DNA of 64,000 bases, from assembly GCA_030686995.1 (NCBI GenBank), contig CM060709.1:270326913-270390912 (forward strand). The letters are read 5' to 3'. Below, one piece after another: positions 12,475 through 24,075 of the stretch. Made by a program: the position numbers and the translations under genes. Below the pieces are notes generated by a model. The model did not search any database. It worked only from the letters and a program-made list of their open reading frames with translations, and was not told where the DNA came from. How positions within the stretch are numbered: the first letter of the stretch is position 1; the number at the start of each line of letters is the position of its first letter. The stretch is from Artemisia argyi. Lineage: Eukaryota > Streptophyta > Magnoliopsida > Asterales > Asteraceae.

Positions 12475-13024
12475 TAGGGTATAGATTTGAAAATTTGAAG
12501 AAACTAAAGCAAGTCAAAACTTATTGGCGTGCGATTAGCCTAAATCAGGAGATGTTGAGAATAAACCGAAAGAAATCTATGGAGTTTGATGAAGGTCATA
12601 TCCAAGCTCGAAGAAGCTAACTAGACTGAATTGGTGCATACCAAACAAAACATAGAAAACTAGCTTGTTTCGGACTCCTTATATCATCACATTACTATAC
12701 AAAACAAAACATACAAGATTTTTAACTAGACTGAGTTGGTGCATACCATTAACACATATCCCTGAAGCATGATGCATAGTATCCGACATCATCAATGAGG
12801 TTCATCACTGACCATAACCTCTTCCAATGATAAACCAACTCATCATATTCGCTTAACACATACTTATATAACAATAATTCGGTGCAGCTTTCATTCCAAC
12901 TTATATACAAAATGATTGCATCTCACCCAGAATTGTGACAACAAAACCATGAATAAATTGGATCTTGCAGCAAACCCATCTCATGTATCAGTAGATATAG
13001 CAACTACTTACAAGTAATTGACTT
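12475..13024. other. 3' flank of BTB copy B
   Basis: No ORF. From about 12700 it resembles the 3' flank of copy A (shared ACATACAAGATT and CATACTTATATAAC words), so it probably holds the 3' UTR and poly(A) region of copy B. Confidence 0.5.
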
Positions 13025-14682
13025 TCAGACACCTTTCCAGACGGATAGAATTTCATTGACGACTTCACTTATCAGTTCCCTATCAGTGGATTGTATGAAG
13101 GCATCAAATTCTTCTTTAATGTCGAAAATCTTACCAAAGTTCACAAGATACTTAAAGCAGCCGACCTTCAGTCTCGGAAGACGATACATAACAGCAATTT
13201 GTAGCCTTTCCAGCACGTTATCTGAGTCAATATCTTCTAAAAAGCTTTCTTGACATGCGTCTTTTAGATTGGTGACATCATACTTGTCAGCAGCTCTGAG
13301 AAGGCTCAATCTGTGAGAGAGAAAATCTTGGTATTGAATGTTATTGGAGTATAGGTAGCTAAGAAAAGTTTGGCAAACTTCAATGCACATGTCAGGGATG
13401 TTTATGACGGACAACTCTTTTTCTTTGAGGTCGTGGCTGAACATGCTATCGAAGACTGGTGAGCTGGCTGCAAGAACTGCGCGGTGTGCCCCAATGCTTC
13501 CATTAGAAGCCGAGATAATGACGTCAGTGTGGATACTTTCTGACAGCATTCTGCCAAGGGCAGAAGTCGCTGCCACATTCCGTATACATTTTTCACTCCA
13601 CACGGAACGAGGTTCTCCCCCCTGCTCGTAACAAAAACAAATATTAACCGGTATCAGCACTAAGAGTTTTCATTAGAAAATAATCTTCCTATACCAGTGG
13701 GATAGACAGTAGCATCATCATCAATAAAAACGGTAAGAGCTATTAAACCAAAGTTTTGTTTTGTTTAATTTTATGCTATAAGAAGACAAGAAGTAAAGAA
13801 CTAAGAAAATACAATAAAATAGAATAATATGCTTAGTGTGTATGTCCACCTCTGGACATGTTGTCAGCGAATCTGGTTGGCCATGTTCCATTGATCAGAT
13901 TACACTTGGTCAAATCGTCCCTTGTCAATGGACGTATGAATCTAGAACTGAATGCAGACTTCCCATTTGAGTTTGGACTTTAAAGATTTCAACACCTTGA
14001 ATGTGAAAACAGTACCAATCAACCTTTAAACCGAGATTCAAGCTTGTTTCCTCATTTCCAACAAAAATTGATTAATGTGGTTTGCAAGTTTGGTAGCTTG
14101 CAACTTAATACCAAACCACAAAACCTCTTAACCATATAGGTGCATGATATCAATCCATGCTCTTAGTATAAATCCTAGACTTGAATGTTTAATGATTTCT
14201 AGTGATGACTTACATTTAGAGATGCAGTCTTGAGATCAAGAAACTCCACATCGATTATAAATCTTTTTGTCAATGGAACTGTAAGCGCACAAGGAACACC
14301 CTCTGTCTTTTTCAACCGCTTATCCCTAATTTCTGCATTAAAATAATTGAGAATACATAATGAAGTTAAGCTACTAATGTCACTACACCAATGTCTTGCA
14401 CTAGGATCATAACAACCAAGGACACTAGAAAAACCCCTCCTTTGGGAGTGAAAGTGAAAGTAATTCTGTTTCCAAGTGAACTAAGAAAAAAATTAAGCTT
14501 ACCTGTATAAAGCAAAGTCTGGCGACCTTCTACCAAGGAGACTACACGCATGTTGAAGGAAGCAATAAGCAGCCCTTCTCCATGATACTCCGGTTTGAGT
14601 ATAATGAAACACTCCGATCTGGTAATACCAAACAGACCATCTATCTTTTCTATCTTTTCAATAATTAAATTCCTTGAATTTA

Positions 14683-14714
<32 letters not shown>

Positions 14715-15429
14715 CCATAAATACCGAATAGATCACTATTTAGATCACTAATCCAAGCACACATTAGTGTCAACTTACTATCAAAAGCTAATCCAAACTC
14801 TCAATGAGAACTTATAAGCTAGTTCATCATAAGCCATAAGCTAGCTTATACAAACAAAGTAACAAAGTAAGCTTATCTTAAAAAGCTAGTATGTGATTTT
14901 TTTTTTCTATTTTTCTATTTTTGTGGTTAAAATAAGCTAATCACCTTAAATCTTAATATTCCTTCTGATAAGCCTTGATTTTACCCAAGGACCCCCTAAT
15001 TATAAGATGGGATAATTGTCTGAAAATGACACCTATTTTTTAGTCCGTATCAAACTATGTTTTTCTTATTGGAACTTATATACTTCGGACTCGGAGTACT
15101 TCGTATTTAACTTATCCTATTGCGCATATCCTGGTATGTTAAGTTCGATACATTTGAATTGATAACCATTTGCAAATATATCACACTATACCCGTAACCA
15201 TGCACGCAATAAGAAATTAAAAATAAAAAACTGGAAAAGAAAGAAAAAGAGATATATATATATATATATACCAGTCCCAGCCTCCGATCTTGAAAGACTT
15301 GGATTTGAGATTAGATGGACCACTGAAATCATCGACACGCCATTGAACAAGACGTGAAGTCGTATCGACACGGTCACTACAAGAGTTAATAGTATTCATA
15401 AATACGTTACTAGTACTCGGAAATGCCAT
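13025..15429 (-). CDS. MATH-like/BTB-POZ domain protein, copy B (intact)
   Basis: Probable substrate adaptor of a CUL3 ubiquitin ligase, by family. Exons are 15272-15429, 14503-14672, 14214-14332 and 13025-13621: 1044 nt, 347 aa, all GT-AG and in phase. The N-terminal half is MATH-like (RLVQWRVDDFSG..., FKIGGWDW at the first splice site, FIIDVEFLDLK in exon 3). The BTB/POZ domain is in exon 4 (SESIHTDVIISASNGSIGAH, HRAVLAASSPVFDSMF), followed by a helical region ending VWKGV. It resembles Arabidopsis At1g21780 in exon order and motifs (from memory). An A run lies just upstream of exon 2 in intron 1 (14683-14713). This is the working paralogue of the frameshifted copy at 7529-9745. Confidence 0.88.
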
Positions 15430-15473
15430 GATCGGTTTGCTGATAATGATGATGATGATCTAACTATGTGAGT

Positions 15474-15482
15474 GTATATAAG
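15474..15482 (-). promoter_or_regulatory. Possible TATA box of BTB copy B
   Basis: TATATA-type stretch (CTTATATAC on the - strand) about 45-50 bp upstream of the ATG at 15429, next to an ACACAC tract as in copy A. Positional evidence only. Confidence 0.3.
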
Positions 15483-15487
15483 AAACA

Positions 15488-15898
15488 CACACGCGTGTTC
15501 TGTTCTCCAACTTTCACCACATACTTTTGACTCACTGTCGGGTGGAGCCAAGCACTTTAGTTATTTTATACTAGTGCTTCTTAACTTTTCTAGCGACTGC
15601 TTAAATTAATGTTCTTTTTTCCCTTCAAATAAACTTGGTAGGTTCAGTAGAGGAGGCTAGTTTGAAATGAAACCCGGACTCGCTGAGGTCTTTGTAGTTT
15701 GCGTTGACCGACGAGTTTCATTCTTTGACCGAAAAAATGCACCATCCATCCTTAAATGCAAAATGTTATGTGTCGTTTGTCCTTCATCTTAACGGCCTTC
15801 ATTAACTGTCGTTAAGTCACTCCAATTAATACTCAAATGAGGGTATAATAATAAATTTGTTATATTAATTTTATTTTCTTTTTAAACACAAACAAATA
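15488..15898. other. BTB copy B upstream region
   Basis: AT-rich, no ORF or named repeat seen. Likely promoter sequence of copy B ending at the Stowaway-like MITE. Confidence 0.4.
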
Positions 15899-16486
15899 CT
15901 ACCTCCGTCCCAAAATATAAGTCTAGTTTTATGTGCATGTAAGTGTGGCGGTGCTCGTGTTTTGAGTGCTTGCCGTTTTTTTAATGAAAGTCTATGTTCA
16001 AAAAAAAAAAAAAAAGGTCTAGTTTTACTTTTTGTATCGAACTTTCACCTTAAATATTTTTGTTTGTATTATATATCACTTGATAAAAATTATACCAAAT
16101 GAAAATACATATAAAATACTACTACCTCCGTCCCAATTTATTTGTCCAGTTTTGACTTTTCAAGTCTTTCTTTGTCAACTTTGACTGTAAATATTTTTAT
16201 TTGTGTTATATAATACTTGATGAAAATTATACGAATTGAAAATACATTTAAAACTCATTCTATTCATATATTTTTCATCAAATATTAAATAACACAAACA
16301 TACATATTTAAGGTCAAAGTTGACAAAGAAAGACTTTGAAAATAAAAAATGGACAAATAAATTGGGACGGAGGGAGTATCTATCTATATATTTTGCACCA
16401 AATATTATATGATGCAACTAAAAATATTTAATGTCAAAGTTTAATTAAGAAAGTCAAACCGGACTTATATTTTGAGACGGATGGAG
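15899..16486. mobile_element. Stowaway-like MITE (outer), split by a second MITE
   Basis: Left end CTACCTCCGTCCCAAAATAT and right end ATATTTTGAGACGGATGGAG are inverted, flanked by TA on both sides. This is the CTCCCTCCGTCCC family of Tc1/mariner MITEs common in plants. An A run follows at about 16000. Confidence 0.85.
16122..16376. mobile_element. Stowaway-like MITE (inner, nested)
   Basis: Begins CTACCTCCGTCCCAATTTAT and ends ATAAATTGGGACGGAGGGAG, with TA at both borders. 255 bp and strongly self-complementary: the TCAAAGTTGACAAAGAAAGA words reappear inverted. It sits inside the outer element of a related subfamily. Confidence 0.88.
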
Positions 16487-16893
16487 TAAAAAAAACATCT
16501 CAATGGGTCCCACAACCACCAATCATTTTACTCTTCTTTAACACATCATCATCTTCATCAAACTATCAAAACCCATCATATTTATTTTCACCTACATCCA
16601 CCATTCTCACCACCTCCGGCCACCTTCACAAAACCCAATAATTATATTCACAAAAACCCATTACCGGCTTGCAATTTACTCTATATAAATTGATAAAAAA
16701 AAGATTATTTGTATTTACATTTTGTATAATTATTGCTAATCGTTATGATCCAATGTAACACCACCGCACCCTTTACTCTATTTCCATTTTGACTAAAAAA
16801 AAAAGTGACACACTACATCTAACTGACTGTAACACCAAACACCATTTTACCAACATCAACATCTTCCTATTTTAACAAAAATAATCAATATCA
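16487..16893. other. Region between MITEs and gene fragment
   Basis: AC-rich, pyrimidine-rich sequence like a plant 5' UTR or promoter; no feature could be assigned. Confidence 0.35.
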
Positions 16894-17422
16894 ATGGCCA
16901 TCCATCACCGTATAACATTTTCCGGCAACCACAAATATTCATCACCGGTGATAGCTCAATTATCATCACCTTGTCATGTTTCTCGGCAAAAAATCTATCT
17001 TATCATCACACTTCAAATCAAACAGAACCAAAAAATCACATCCCGTCAAATCCTACCAACTCGCTGCTGTATCACTCAATCAAAAAATATCTCACCATCT
17101 CAAAACTCACATGTGATGTCATCATCTTCCATCAGTTTAACTGATCTATTGAATTTGATCACGTTTCTAGCATCTGTTATACCGAATGTGTGGATTGATG
17201 ATGAGATGTTAGGTTTCTATATGGAGTATCGTTTGAAGGTTATGAATCTGTGTAACTTGGTGACGTGAGCTATTCAGAAATTGATCTATCGAATTTGATC
17301 ACGTTTCTAACATCTGTCATACAGAATGTGTGGATTGATGATGAGATGTTATGTTTCTATATGGAGTATCGTTTGAAGGTTATGAATCTGTGTAACTTGA
17401 TGATGTGAGCTATTCAGAAATT
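16894..17422 (+). pseudogene. Gene fragment, possibly BPS1/DUF793-like, with internal duplication
   Basis: A 124-codon ORF starts at 16894 and stops at TGA after NLCNLVT. The stop lies where CGA would continue into AIQKLTEKH. The part LLNLITFLASVIPNVWIDDE through LKVMNLCNLVT resembles the C-terminal helices of BYPASS1-like proteins (WID...KLLDLCN). The N-terminal half is low in recognisable content. The C-terminal segment is duplicated in tandem (140 bp). Family call is tentative. Confidence 0.35.
17143..17422. repeat. 140-bp tandem duplication
   Basis: Two near-identical 140-bp units, 17143-17282 and 17283-17422, both starting GATCTATTGAATTTGATC or GATCTATCGAATTTGATC and differing at few positions. 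A multiple of three is not kept (140), so the second copy would not extend the ORF cleanly. Confidence 0.9.
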
Positions 17423-18224
17423 GACAGAGAAACATATGTTGCAAAAAAAGGCCTACAATGCCGATTAATCACCGTAACCTGACAATATAGGATTTCATAA
17501 AGTCAATATAGGATTTCATTTTTTCAAACTCATCTAATTTCATCTAGCAAAACAAATATGTCTAAAACCCATTGTTGCAAAAAAAAAAGCCTACAATGCC
17601 GATTAATCACCGTCTAGGCGCTACTAAGCCACCAACCATTTTGATTTGTGTAAATCGGTCCACCATAGTCAACGATGGTCAAACTTGCGGAAACATGCAA
17701 ATCTTGCCAGAAATACCCAAAGCTCTCCGTAAACTAGTTTTGCTCACTTATAGTCAATGTTTATATCTATTACAAGACTTTTTTTAAGAAAAATCTTGCT
17801 GGTATACTCAAAACTCGCCGGAAATACCTAAAACTTGCCAAAAAATGCCAATCAAATTAATCACCGACTAATCCCGCCTAGACCGATTACAAGCTACCAG
17901 GGGGTCGACCGTCCGACTACCAATTCATGATTTTTGCAACCTTGCTAAAAACATATGTGTCGAGTTTGTAGAGAGAGAGAGAGAGAGAGAGCAATAAAAC
18001 TTTAGTTGTTGATTTTAAATAAATTATATATAGTTAAGTGTAAACTTTTTAATTTTTGTGTTTTTTTGATAATTTTATAAAATAAATAAATATCCCTTTA
18101 GACTTTATATTTATATAAATAACACATGTGTTGTTATTTATAAATCTTATTATTAGTATAGATTAAATTCATGTATATGCAAGAATTTATAAATATCAAA
18201 GTAAATGCACGAGTTATTATGATA
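17423..18224. other. Intergenic, short repeats and (AG)n
   Basis: Contains two copies of TACAATGCCGATTAATCACC (17452 and 17591), CCGATTAATCACCG-type words that also close the segment near 17860, and an (AG)n microsatellite at 17970-17991. Probably a small decayed MITE plus flanking AT-rich sequence. No gene recognised. Confidence 0.4.
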
Positions 18225-19156
18225 TCTTATCTTATATTATATAAAGCTTAAGTAGCCTTATAAATGTAAAGGGGTCATAATAAATGTCCCAAGAATTAAA
18301 AGTGAAATGTGGAGGCTTTATGTGTTAGTATATTGATTTAATAGTCATGCATAAGGGTAAGTACATAAGATTAGTGATTCAAGTAATTGAAAAAATTTGT
18401 ACGGTACAAGGTAGTGTAAGCAACATCAAAAGTATATCAATTACACGATATTGGGTGACTTAATTTAATGTGCAAGAGAATTTGTGCACAAATTGTAGTA
18501 CGGTACAAGTAGTTTAAGCAACATGAAAAGTATATCTTCTATACTATCTAAAGATTGGAGTGCTTAATTTAATGCGCAAGAGGCATTGTGCATAAAAGTT
18601 TGTACGGTGCAATATGTTTTGCATGAGGAATCGTGCACAAAAGTTTGTACGGTACAACATGTTTCAAGCCATCTCTAAACCTCAAAGAATACAAACCAAA
18701 AATGCCATGAATGCATAAATTAAACACTCCAATTAGTGGTTAGTCTTTTTACCTTCCCGTCTATGAGTTATAAATATTTTATCAACTATATAATGTGTCA
18801 AAAATCACACACAACAAACCACAACTTCCTCCACATCCCGTGCACATTGAGCTACAACTTATTATGGTGGTAAAGTAAGCATCATATCGTCTTACTTATT
18901 TAGCATATTGATTTATGTTATTTTATGTAAATTTTATGTGTATTTTGTGTGTGTAAGAATGTAGGACATAAAGATGGTGCTTAGGAGGTTTGGTAGTAAC
19001 ATCATCTTCTCTAATGGTTTAAGAGATCCTACACATCGTTGTCTTATCAATTAAGTAGAACATGCATGAATATTTTTACTTTGATCGAAAATGCAATATA
19101 TTGATTAACTGTATTTAAGTTACTAATGATCAACTATATCTAATTGTTTTTTGTAG

Positions 19157-19233
19157 CGCATCAAGAAGCATTAAAGAAAGAGATCGAGAAGTCACAAAAT
19201 TGTATCAAGAACAAAACATGCAAAAGACCAATG

Positions 19234-19304
<71 letters not shown>

Positions 19305-19330
19305 CGAGAACAATGCCACGGCCACCCGTT
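19157..19330 (+). pseudogene. bZIP transcription factor exon fragment (captured), copy 1, with CAA expansion
   Basis: After an acceptor-like TTTTTTGTAG the sequence reads AHQEALKKEIEK, then, one base out of frame, LYQEQNMQKTNE followed by a Gln run. This matches the end of the leucine zipper of bZIP34/61-like proteins (HQEALKxEIERLR..Y). The 1-nt loss at GAGAAGTCACAAAATTG breaks the frame. The trinucleotide tract (about 19234-19305) would read as Asn or Gln depending on frame. Not an expressed gene as it stands. Confidence 0.65.
19234..19305. repeat. (CAA)n microsatellite
   Basis: About 24 uninterrupted CAA/AAC units within the captured bZIP exon. The second copy of the exon has only about five units (20053-20070), so the tract expanded after copying. 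Confidence 0.95.
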
Positions 19331-19987
19331 GGATGAATACTTAGCATTCTTATTAATAGTACGTTACAAATTAAACAAGCAATATTTTACTTCATGTAAT
19401 ACCGCTAAATGGGCCAATACTATTGATTCGTTAGCAAGTAAGTTTATTTGACGAGCATTCAATTTTTAGTCAAAAATTATTACTACACTTTGTTGGTGCA
19501 TTTCAATATTTTTGCTCTTAATGTAGTTTTTTGTCTTGCGGTGTGTTAATGTCACTTTCTTAATTAAATGTCTTGGAATATTGCGTGACTTTGATATTTG
19601 GTATGACTATGTAAATTATGTCGATGTTACATATTGAAAATGGTAGTTTATAATAAAAATATCTTCACACGATCATCTTAACAATAAGTATCTTCTAAAT
19701 CGAAAAAGTATATAAAGGAGAAGAAAATTGTATTTCAAATGTTATCCTACACCTATCACGAGGTAAGCATTATTCATTTGAGTTTGATATTATGTGATTC
19801 ATGTCGTCATACTGTAAATACTTAGAGTGAGTTACTAATGAATGCTCCAAATTCGATATTATAGTTTATGGAAAAATGTTGTAATAATGCATTAATTAAA
19901 AAATTATTTATGTGACTTACTCATATTAAAAGATTACATATGAAAAGCCTCATTTAAATATAACATTTTACAAAAAAAACTCTTCAC

Positions 19988-20160
19988 ATTAAAGAAAGAG
20001 ATCGAGAAGTCACGAAAATTGTATCAAGAACAAAACATGCAAAATACTAATGAACAACAACAACAAGAACAATGCCATGGCTATCGGTGTCAATATAGAT
20101 AAACACTTAGCATTCATATTAATAGTACGTTACAAATTAAACATGCAATATTTTACTATA
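19988..20160 (+). pseudogene. bZIP exon fragment, copy 2
   Basis: Repeats ATTAAAGAAAGAGATCGAGA through CAAAACATGCAAAA, a short CAACAACAAC run and the downstream AATAGTACGTTACAAATTAA of copy 1. Shares the GAGAAGTCAC change but keeps the base lost in copy 1 (CGAAAATTG). Lacks the start of the exon. Confidence 0.65.
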
Positions 20161-21262
20161 CGAACTATAATTTATTATACGAATTATAATTTATACTCTT
20201 GAATATACTAATTACTTTAATGTTTTATGTTTTTATAGTTTTGTTAAAAAGGAAATTTGTTTTATAGTTCGCTTTTAATAATGTAATTTATTTGAACAAC
20301 GAAGTCCGTCTTTCACAAAAAATGAGAGTTTCAAACATGAACCGAAAATTAGTCCCGAACATTACAAAAAAAAACAATTAGATCCAACCTGTGTGCATCG
20401 CATGAGTCCTGAGGCAGTCCAAACCTGTGTGCATCGCATGGGGATGAATATAAAATGTCTCCAACATTAATGTCATCGCTTCATATTTAAAATAATTTAT
20501 GTAACTTATACATATTAAAATATTACATGTGAAGAGACTCTTTTCAATGTAATATCTTGAAAAAAATCTCTTCGCATATACTCTTTTAATGTCAATAAAC
20601 TATTTTAAATGTGTGACATGCTTGAAAATGTGATACCATCACAACTTAGATATATAATGACGAAAATAAGTGTCGAAGATTACGCTATAAAAACTTATAT
20701 ACAGCCAATGTGCAACTCAATAAAGTATTTTAAATACGTATAAAGCTTAGCAAATGTGTGACACCATGACAACTTAAATATAAAATGACGAAAATAAATG
20801 CCGAATATTATGCTATGAAAACTTCTATACAGCCCATGTGCATCGCACGTATTTTAAATCTATGAAAACTTCTATACAGCCCATGTGCATCGCACGGGCA
20901 TTGTTGACTATCATAAGAAATAGTTATAACTTAGCCGGATGTATTAATATTAGTTTTTTCCAATAAAAAACGATAGAGTTAATACCAAAATAAATAGACA
21001 AAAAATATTACGTAAAAAATACATCTTAAAAGATTACATGTCAATAAACTATTTTAAATACGTATCATGCTTACAAAATGTATGCTACCACGACAACTTA
21101 TATATATAATGACAAAAATACGTCTCGAATATAAATGACGAAAATAAAAGACGGGTATTAAACTTTGAAAACTTCTATACAGCCCATGTGCATCACACGG
21201 GCTTTCATGACTATAAACATTTAGATCGAGCCTGTGTGCACCGCACGGGTCTGAATGCCTAG

Positions 21263-21935
21263 TATACTAAAAGATTGAGTAGTCTTATAAATGTAAAGTG
21301 GTCATGATTAATGTGGGATGAATAATAAATGTGAGACCTCAAGATTGAATTCAAATATGTACAACCTGCGCCATGTTTAATTGCAAGAAGTAATGAAGGT
21401 GAATATGAAGTGTTTTTTGGAATATAAATGAAATGGTTCGGTTACTAGGAAGATGAATATGAAGTGTTAGATGCGTTAAATGCAGAAGATGTAAGGTTTT
21501 TGCAATCAAATAAGTCATTATAAATAGACAACTATCACCATTTTCACCACATCATTTTTTGGGCACCAATCTTCACTTCCATGCCCACAACCCAACTGTC
21601 CTAAGTCTCTTCCCATCTCTATCTTTTGCTTCAAACCTTATAACCATGAGGAGCTGCTATAAATATGACATCAAATATTTCAGTTGTAAAAGCACATATG
21701 CTTGGTTTATTGATCCAATGATATTACATGATCATATCATGCATGCTACATATATTTCCGTATATTATTATTAACTAAAAGTATACTTTTGTTTTCTTTC
21801 TAATTCTTTGAATTATACTCTTAAACCATCATATCCGTGTCATAGGTATGACATTTCCACTCTACTATGTTTGTTATAGTCTATGATTTATAATCTATAA
21901 TGTGATATGCTGATATGATCATTTAATCACGTGTA
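21263..21935. other. Second Helitron-like 5' region
   Basis: Directly after the CTAG end, TATACTAAAAGATTGAG followed by CTTATAAATGTAAAG-GGTCAT closely parallels 18231-18300. A second member of the same family therefore begins here or was split by the first. No 3' hairpin found before 21936. Includes a TATA-like TTATAAATAGACAACT at about 21518. Confidence 0.4.
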
Positions 21936-23613
21936 TGTAACACCCTCAAAATTTGGTACAGCGGAAGACTTACAAGCTTTCGGATTGCTACGGGGATTGG
22001 CAACATCACAAGTATAGAAAGTAAGATAGCATAGATAAAATATAAACAAAAGTCAACATTTAGTCAAAGTTTACATTCATCGAAAATCTTGAAAAAGGAA
22101 AGCCCATAATAGTTAAAGTAAATAGGTCCATAAAAAGAAATATCAGAGTTTCATCGATGCCTCAAGCCATGCCAAATCCAAGCTACACCAGCGAAGTCCA
22201 AACTATGAAAGCAAGCATCTAGTTATATGAGAAAGACATGCTAAAAAGTCAGCTTACGCTGGTGAGTTCATAGGTTTAAGTTATAAAGTAGTTGTGGACA
22301 TGAAGAGTTAAATGCTATGTGTGACTAGAGGCAGTCATAGATTTCGCATTCCAACATCAAACAAAATCAATCTCAATATAGTGGTCGTAGTGAGTGGGCC
22401 CCTCGGCGGTCACTAGCCAGGCATAAGTTATAGTAAGGAACCACCCGTTACTACCCTGGACTAGGCCGTAAGTAGATATTTATACTTAGCCAGGCAAAGA
22501 GTTATAGCAAGGATTGCTACCCTAGTCTAAGGCAACATCTACCGCAATCTAACCCTAACTAGCCAACACAATTAGCAAAACAAAAATAGTAGCAGGTACG
22601 AGAAAATAGTTTGCATGTTTTCTCCCCCAAGTTTAGAAAGCAATAAAGAACGAGTAAAAGTGGGGCTATGAAACTCACCTCAAGTTGAATAAAGCACAAG
22701 TAACAAAGCAAGAGAGTATATAAGCGGCTAAACGTCTCGGCTAACTACGGACTTGGCACCTAATCATATAAAATTCGGCTCAATATCATTTTTCAAAGAG
22801 TTTAGTATATTCCCAAAATTTCCCAAATAGTTTCCGTTTCATCTTCCAAAACAACCGCTTGAAAATTGTTAGTTATCGTTGGGTATCGTCGGGTGGTGTA
22901 TTTTAGAGACAAAGTCTTGACTTAAGTGAACTCACGCCAAACAAACAAGTCAATAATGGCCTCAAATGAATGAGTCAAATAGCACATAAATGCATAACAT
23001 GTCAAACAAACCAAGTAGTTCACAAAACATATAACGTCAATCAAGTCAAAGCTAAGGTCAAAGATATGACCTTAAGAGTCGATAAGTTCTCTTTCGAAGG
23101 GCCAATCTCTAATCAAATTCGTCAACCTGATAAGCTTAACCATTCTTCCGTTTACTTATTGATTCTAAAGTTATATCGTATAGAAGAGTCGTAGGATACA
23201 TTTCTCATTAATATAATCAGTTGGTACTTTTATTGAGCTCCTATTGGGCTCATCAGTCCAGCCGTCTAAATGACCTATTAATGTTAAATCGATCAGTAAC
23301 TCAACAATAAATGAGGGGTAATAAATACTAAAGAAAACTAGTATCTATCTAGTTTCACGTGCACTCGAACATTTAATAACTCTCGTCGTACAATATTTGT
23401 TTTGAAAACTTTTTATGTTTTATTTCCAAAACATTTCCATTTAGTCGTAAAAGTCACTTCGTTTTAATAAAGTTCGCGATAAATATTAATCTAATTTAAT
23501 AGTTAATAGTTATCGTTAACGTTATTATTTATTTATTACGTTACTCATTTAATATATATAAGTGGACATGTATATATATAAACATACATGTTTGCACATA
23601 TGTCTATATGTAT
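21936..23613 (+). mobile_element. LTR fragment (TGTAACACCC family), truncated
   Basis: Begins TGTAACACCCTCAAAATT. It shares order and words (CGGAAGACTT, GGTGAGTTCATAG, GGGCTATGA..CTCAC) with the first 1.5 kb of the LTR-like insertion at 55111-59052. It stops at 23613, where a different TGTAACAACCC sequence starts, so its 3' part is missing. No coding sequence. Confidence 0.55.
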
Positions 23614-24075
23614 TGTAACAACCCACAAAATCTCATCACTATCATTCCCATTACAAATACCTATAGTAGGTATTTTACAGGTAAATTTTTGCTTTTTATG
23701 TGCATTCATTACTTGCATGACTCTCTAGACCTGCATACGTATCCACACAAGCCAAATAACTCAACACTCACATCCTATAAACCCCTGGTATGTCAAGCAT
23801 AATATCACAACAACACCATAATGAGTAATCTACCAATCTAACATACTAAACATATCACAAAACCCTAATGAACCCAAATTAAACCCTAATTAGGTCTATG
23901 TGCTTACTAAACCCTTTATGCTTAACTAAACTAGTTTGAAAGTGTCCAAGGCTTAAGTATGAATTACCTTAGGAACATTAGGATACCTTAGGACCCTTAG
24001 GCACTAGTACAACCCCTTAGAGCTTAGATACAAGTCCCTTAAGCACAAAACCATAACTAAGTCATAACTTCCCGG

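Larger units (their letters stand above)
6046..15429. repeat. Tandem segmental duplication (Lon tail + MATH/BTB gene), two units
   Basis: Unit 1 runs from within the last Lon exon (about 6046) through BTB copy A (start codon at 9745). Unit 2 runs from about 10912 through BTB copy B (start codon at 15429). Shared in the same order and orientation are the last codons and 3' flank of Lon, the stretch with TTAGCAAGTTACTTT and CAAACAAG words (6794-7030 and 11470-11640), the 3' flank of the BTB gene with CATACTTATATAAC, and the four BTB exons. Unit 2 is longer because it gained a MITE and a Helitron (11930-12474). The 736 bp between 10175 and 10911 have no match in unit 2 that I can see. Confidence 0.85.
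18225..21262 (+). mobile_element. Helitron-like element cluster carrying bZIP gene fragments
   Basis: The left end is A then TCTTATCTTATATTATATAA; the right end is CTAG followed by T (21259-21263). The right end is preceded by a hairpin-forming CCTGTGTGCACCGCACGGGT. Related GCCC...GCACGGGC hairpins recur at about 20388, 20424, 20833, 20878 and 21182. A second TCTATACTATCTAAAG 5'-like end lies at about 18537. So this is probably several nested or tandem non-autonomous Helitrons rather than one. No Rep/helicase ORF is present. A bZIP exon and its partial copy lie inside. Confidence 0.55.

Noticed and set aside
19144..19451. ORFs with long poly-Asn or poly-Gln
   Set aside because: Created by the CAA microsatellite in a frameshifted captured exon; no complete gene around it.
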